Made by a program: the position numbers and the translations under genes
Source: Adiantum capillus-veneris
Lineage: Eukaryota; Streptophyta; Polypodiopsida; Polypodiales; Pteridaceae
Reading direction: 5' to 3'
Assembly: GCA_014529385.2 (NCBI GenBank)
Contig: CM043957.1
Location: 65,485,003 to 65,549,002 of the forward strand
DNA: 64,000 nt
In this document: positions 57,198 to 64,000 of the stretch, piece by piece
Numbering within the stretch: the stretch's first letter is position 1
Layout of the letters: each line of letters opens with the position of its first letter
The notes under the pieces: model-generated
What the model saw: the letters and a program-made list of their open reading frames with translations, nothing else
Told to the model about the DNA's origin: nothing
The model's database searches: none

Positions 57198-57424
57198 TGT
57201 ATGTAAAATAGGAGATGAGAATCAATTTTGTTGAACATGTTCACTTCGGAAATGCTGCTACAGAAACTCCTTCCATAACTTTGAAAATTTCTGTCTTTAC
57301 ATCAATGCGTGAAGGACTTCGTGCTCTTCGATTGAGGCTATAGATCACCCAAATCGGAGTTCGGATGAAGAAGTTATGATCAAAAGAGTGGACTGCTGTC
57401 TCCTAGGTCAAAAAACGACTGCAC

Positions 57425-57426
<2 letters not shown>
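57198..57426 (-). other. LINE 5' untranslated region
   Basis: About 230 bp between the GA tract and the ORF1 ATG. No ORF. It should hold the internal promoter of the LINE, but I see no clear motif. Confidence 0.6.
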
Positions 57427-57471
<45 letters not shown>

Positions 57472-57558
57472 TAGCTCCTTACGGGCTTCCATTTTTCTAT
57501 CAAAAGAGAAAAGATTGATGGAGGTAGATAGAGAGGGTGATCACGGGGTTGAATTCTA

Positions 57559-57649
<91 letters not shown>

Positions 57650-57740
57650 GTGGTAGCTGCTTATGGGTTTGAATTTTTCCATAGGGAGAGAAATACTGAT
57701 AGAGGGAAACAAAGAGGGTAATTGAGGGGTTGTGCAATAG

Positions 57741-57814
<74 letters not shown>

Positions 57815-58007
57815 AGAGAGAGAGAGAAAAAAAATTTAATATCATAGGAACACACTAACAGATCTCAAATTTCTAACCTTAATTTAAGAGTTTTTTTTTT
57901 TAGAGGGAATTTTGCTAACCAATCCACCACAGTCAATGGTTATTATAGTTTCCTCTTTTTATTCACTGAGAGAGCTCTTAAAGATCTAGTTGACAAGTCT
58001 CCACCTC

Positions 58008-58096
<89 letters not shown>

Positions 58097-58179
58097 GGGG
58101 GGAGAGAGAAGATAATTTTTATTGATGCAAATAGATATCAAAGATCTACTTGATAAATCTTGATCTCATGATCTAATAC

Positions 58180-58233
<54 letters not shown>

Positions 58234-58300
58234 TCAAAGATCTACTTGATAAATCTTGATCTCATGATCTAATACGTGTGTGTGTGTGTGTGGTGTGTGT

Positions 58301-58342
<42 letters not shown>

Positions 58343-58483
58343 ATTGTCACCTTTTTGGAGTAATCCACTCTCTCCACTTGTGTACATACAGACACTTATC
58401 CACACCTACAAATGTGTGTGCGTGTGTGTGTGTGGACCCAATGGCCATGATTTTCTTGGCCGCAGCAACGCGCGGGTCACACA
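57427..58483 (+). repeat. Left arm of the palindrome, central part, with (GT)n(GA)n tracts
   Basis: Mirrored in reverse by 58,701-59,660. Tracts: GA 57,427-57,468; GT/GA 57,561-57,646; 57,742-57,826; 58,013-58,091; 58,180-58,231; 58,276-58,336. A segment of about 96 bp with ATATCAAAGATCTACTTGAT is tandemly duplicated here (58,135 and 58,231) but single in the right arm. A 24-nt piece ending GGGTCACACA closes the arm at 58,483. Confidence 0.9.
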
Positions 58484-58700
58484 CTAGTACATTATGGAAC
58501 TTCAAATTTTCAAGGAAACGGAGAGCATCCACTTGTCACACTCTATTTCAGTTCAAGAAATATTTAAATTGAACTACAAAATTGAAGGATAAGTACTAAG
58601 ATGGTAAAAAAGGAAAAGACTTTGAGTTTTGCCAATTCTAAACCACATATAATACTAACCAGGCAAGGCAATTGTATAGGTGTACAATAAGTTTACACTA
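58484..58700. other. Spacer at the palindrome centre
   Basis: 217 bp that do not pair with themselves. The sequence is homologous, in reverse, to about 44,470-44,640 (GTGTGACAAGTGGA, CTTTTCCTTT, ACCATCTTAGTACTTA), so it comes from the same repeat family found 14 kb away. Confidence 0.8.

Positions 58701-64000
<5,300 letters not shown>

Larger units (their letters stand above)
51245..57426 (-). mobile_element. LINE (L1-like) inserted in a (GA)n tract, split by a copia element
   Basis: Sense strand is minus. 5' end near 57,426, 5' UTR to 57,198, ORF1 57,197-56,247, ORF2 in the same frame down to about 51,293, 3' UTR, AATAATAAAA and a (TCTA)4 tail at 51,260-51,245. It is flanked on both sides by GA microsatellite. 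The reverse arm of the palindrome has the same flanks joined without the LINE (59,612-59,660). Damage is light: one TAA, one TGA, one late TGA, and the copia insert at 53,367-54,921. Confidence 0.92.

Overview
This is a repeat-dominated piece of a plant nuclear genome. I see no host gene that I would defend. What can be named is retrotransposon-derived: plant-type Ty1/copia and Ty3 LTR elements with TG...CA termini, plant tRNA primer sites and LTR TATA boxes, plus one LINE. The rest is microsatellite, satellite-like repeat, or AT-rich sequence I cannot assign. The many open frames reading Ser-Leu or Arg-Glu repeats are translations of (GA)n/(CT)n tracts, not genes. The very large number of (GA)n and compound (TG)n(AG)n tracts and the dense nesting of elements suggest a large, repeat-rich land-plant genome. 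A fern or other non-seed plant is my guess, with low confidence.

Layout. 1-about 5,960: a minus-strand Ty3 element with tandem RNase H domains (Tat-like), read from its LTR and primer site down through a short ORF upstream of gag, then gag, protease, reverse transcriptase and two RNase H domains; integrase lies outside the window. 5.4-7.2 and 10.7-11.4 kb: long GA tracts. 7.9-9.3 kb: a decayed minus-strand gag-like fragment. 13.2-about 14.2 kb: a minus-strand LTR with an Athila/Tat-type primer site. 14.2-15.9 kb: another minus-strand gag/protease relic with a 420-bp tandem duplication. 15,910-20,799: a plus-strand Tat-like element with gag and protease but no reverse transcriptase or integrase. 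22.3-23.2 kb: a 476-bp tandem duplication. 23,909-29,086: a complete, very young copia element with one uninterrupted polyprotein. 29.1-35.0 kb: mostly featureless. 35.0-36.1 kb: a minus-strand LTR, primer site and gag relic. 39.9-40.9 kb: a 404-bp higher-order tandem repeat. 40.95-46.3 kb: very short LINE 3' ends, CT tracts and diverged satellite copies.

46.3-64.0 kb is the most structured part. A family of about 400-575-bp repeat units, each carrying its own GA tract, lies in one orientation to the left of 58.48 kb and in the opposite orientation to the right of 58.70 kb. Together they form a giant imperfect palindrome whose right arm runs off the window. The left arm was later split by a 6.2-kb LINE inserted inside a (GA)n tract, and that LINE was itself split by an internally deleted copia element. 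The matching place in the right arm still shows the empty site.

Most notable: (1) a 71-72-codon ORF just upstream of gag, conserved in two strongly diverged Ty3 elements, with start and stop in the same relative places; (2) the palindrome and its empty-site record; (3) two LINE copies both lying between (CT)n tracts, which suggests microsatellite-directed insertion; (4) a 27-nt micro-inversion exactly across the LTR/primer-site junction of the deleted copia; (5) a LINE whose ORF1 and ORF2 share one frame, separated by a single TAG.
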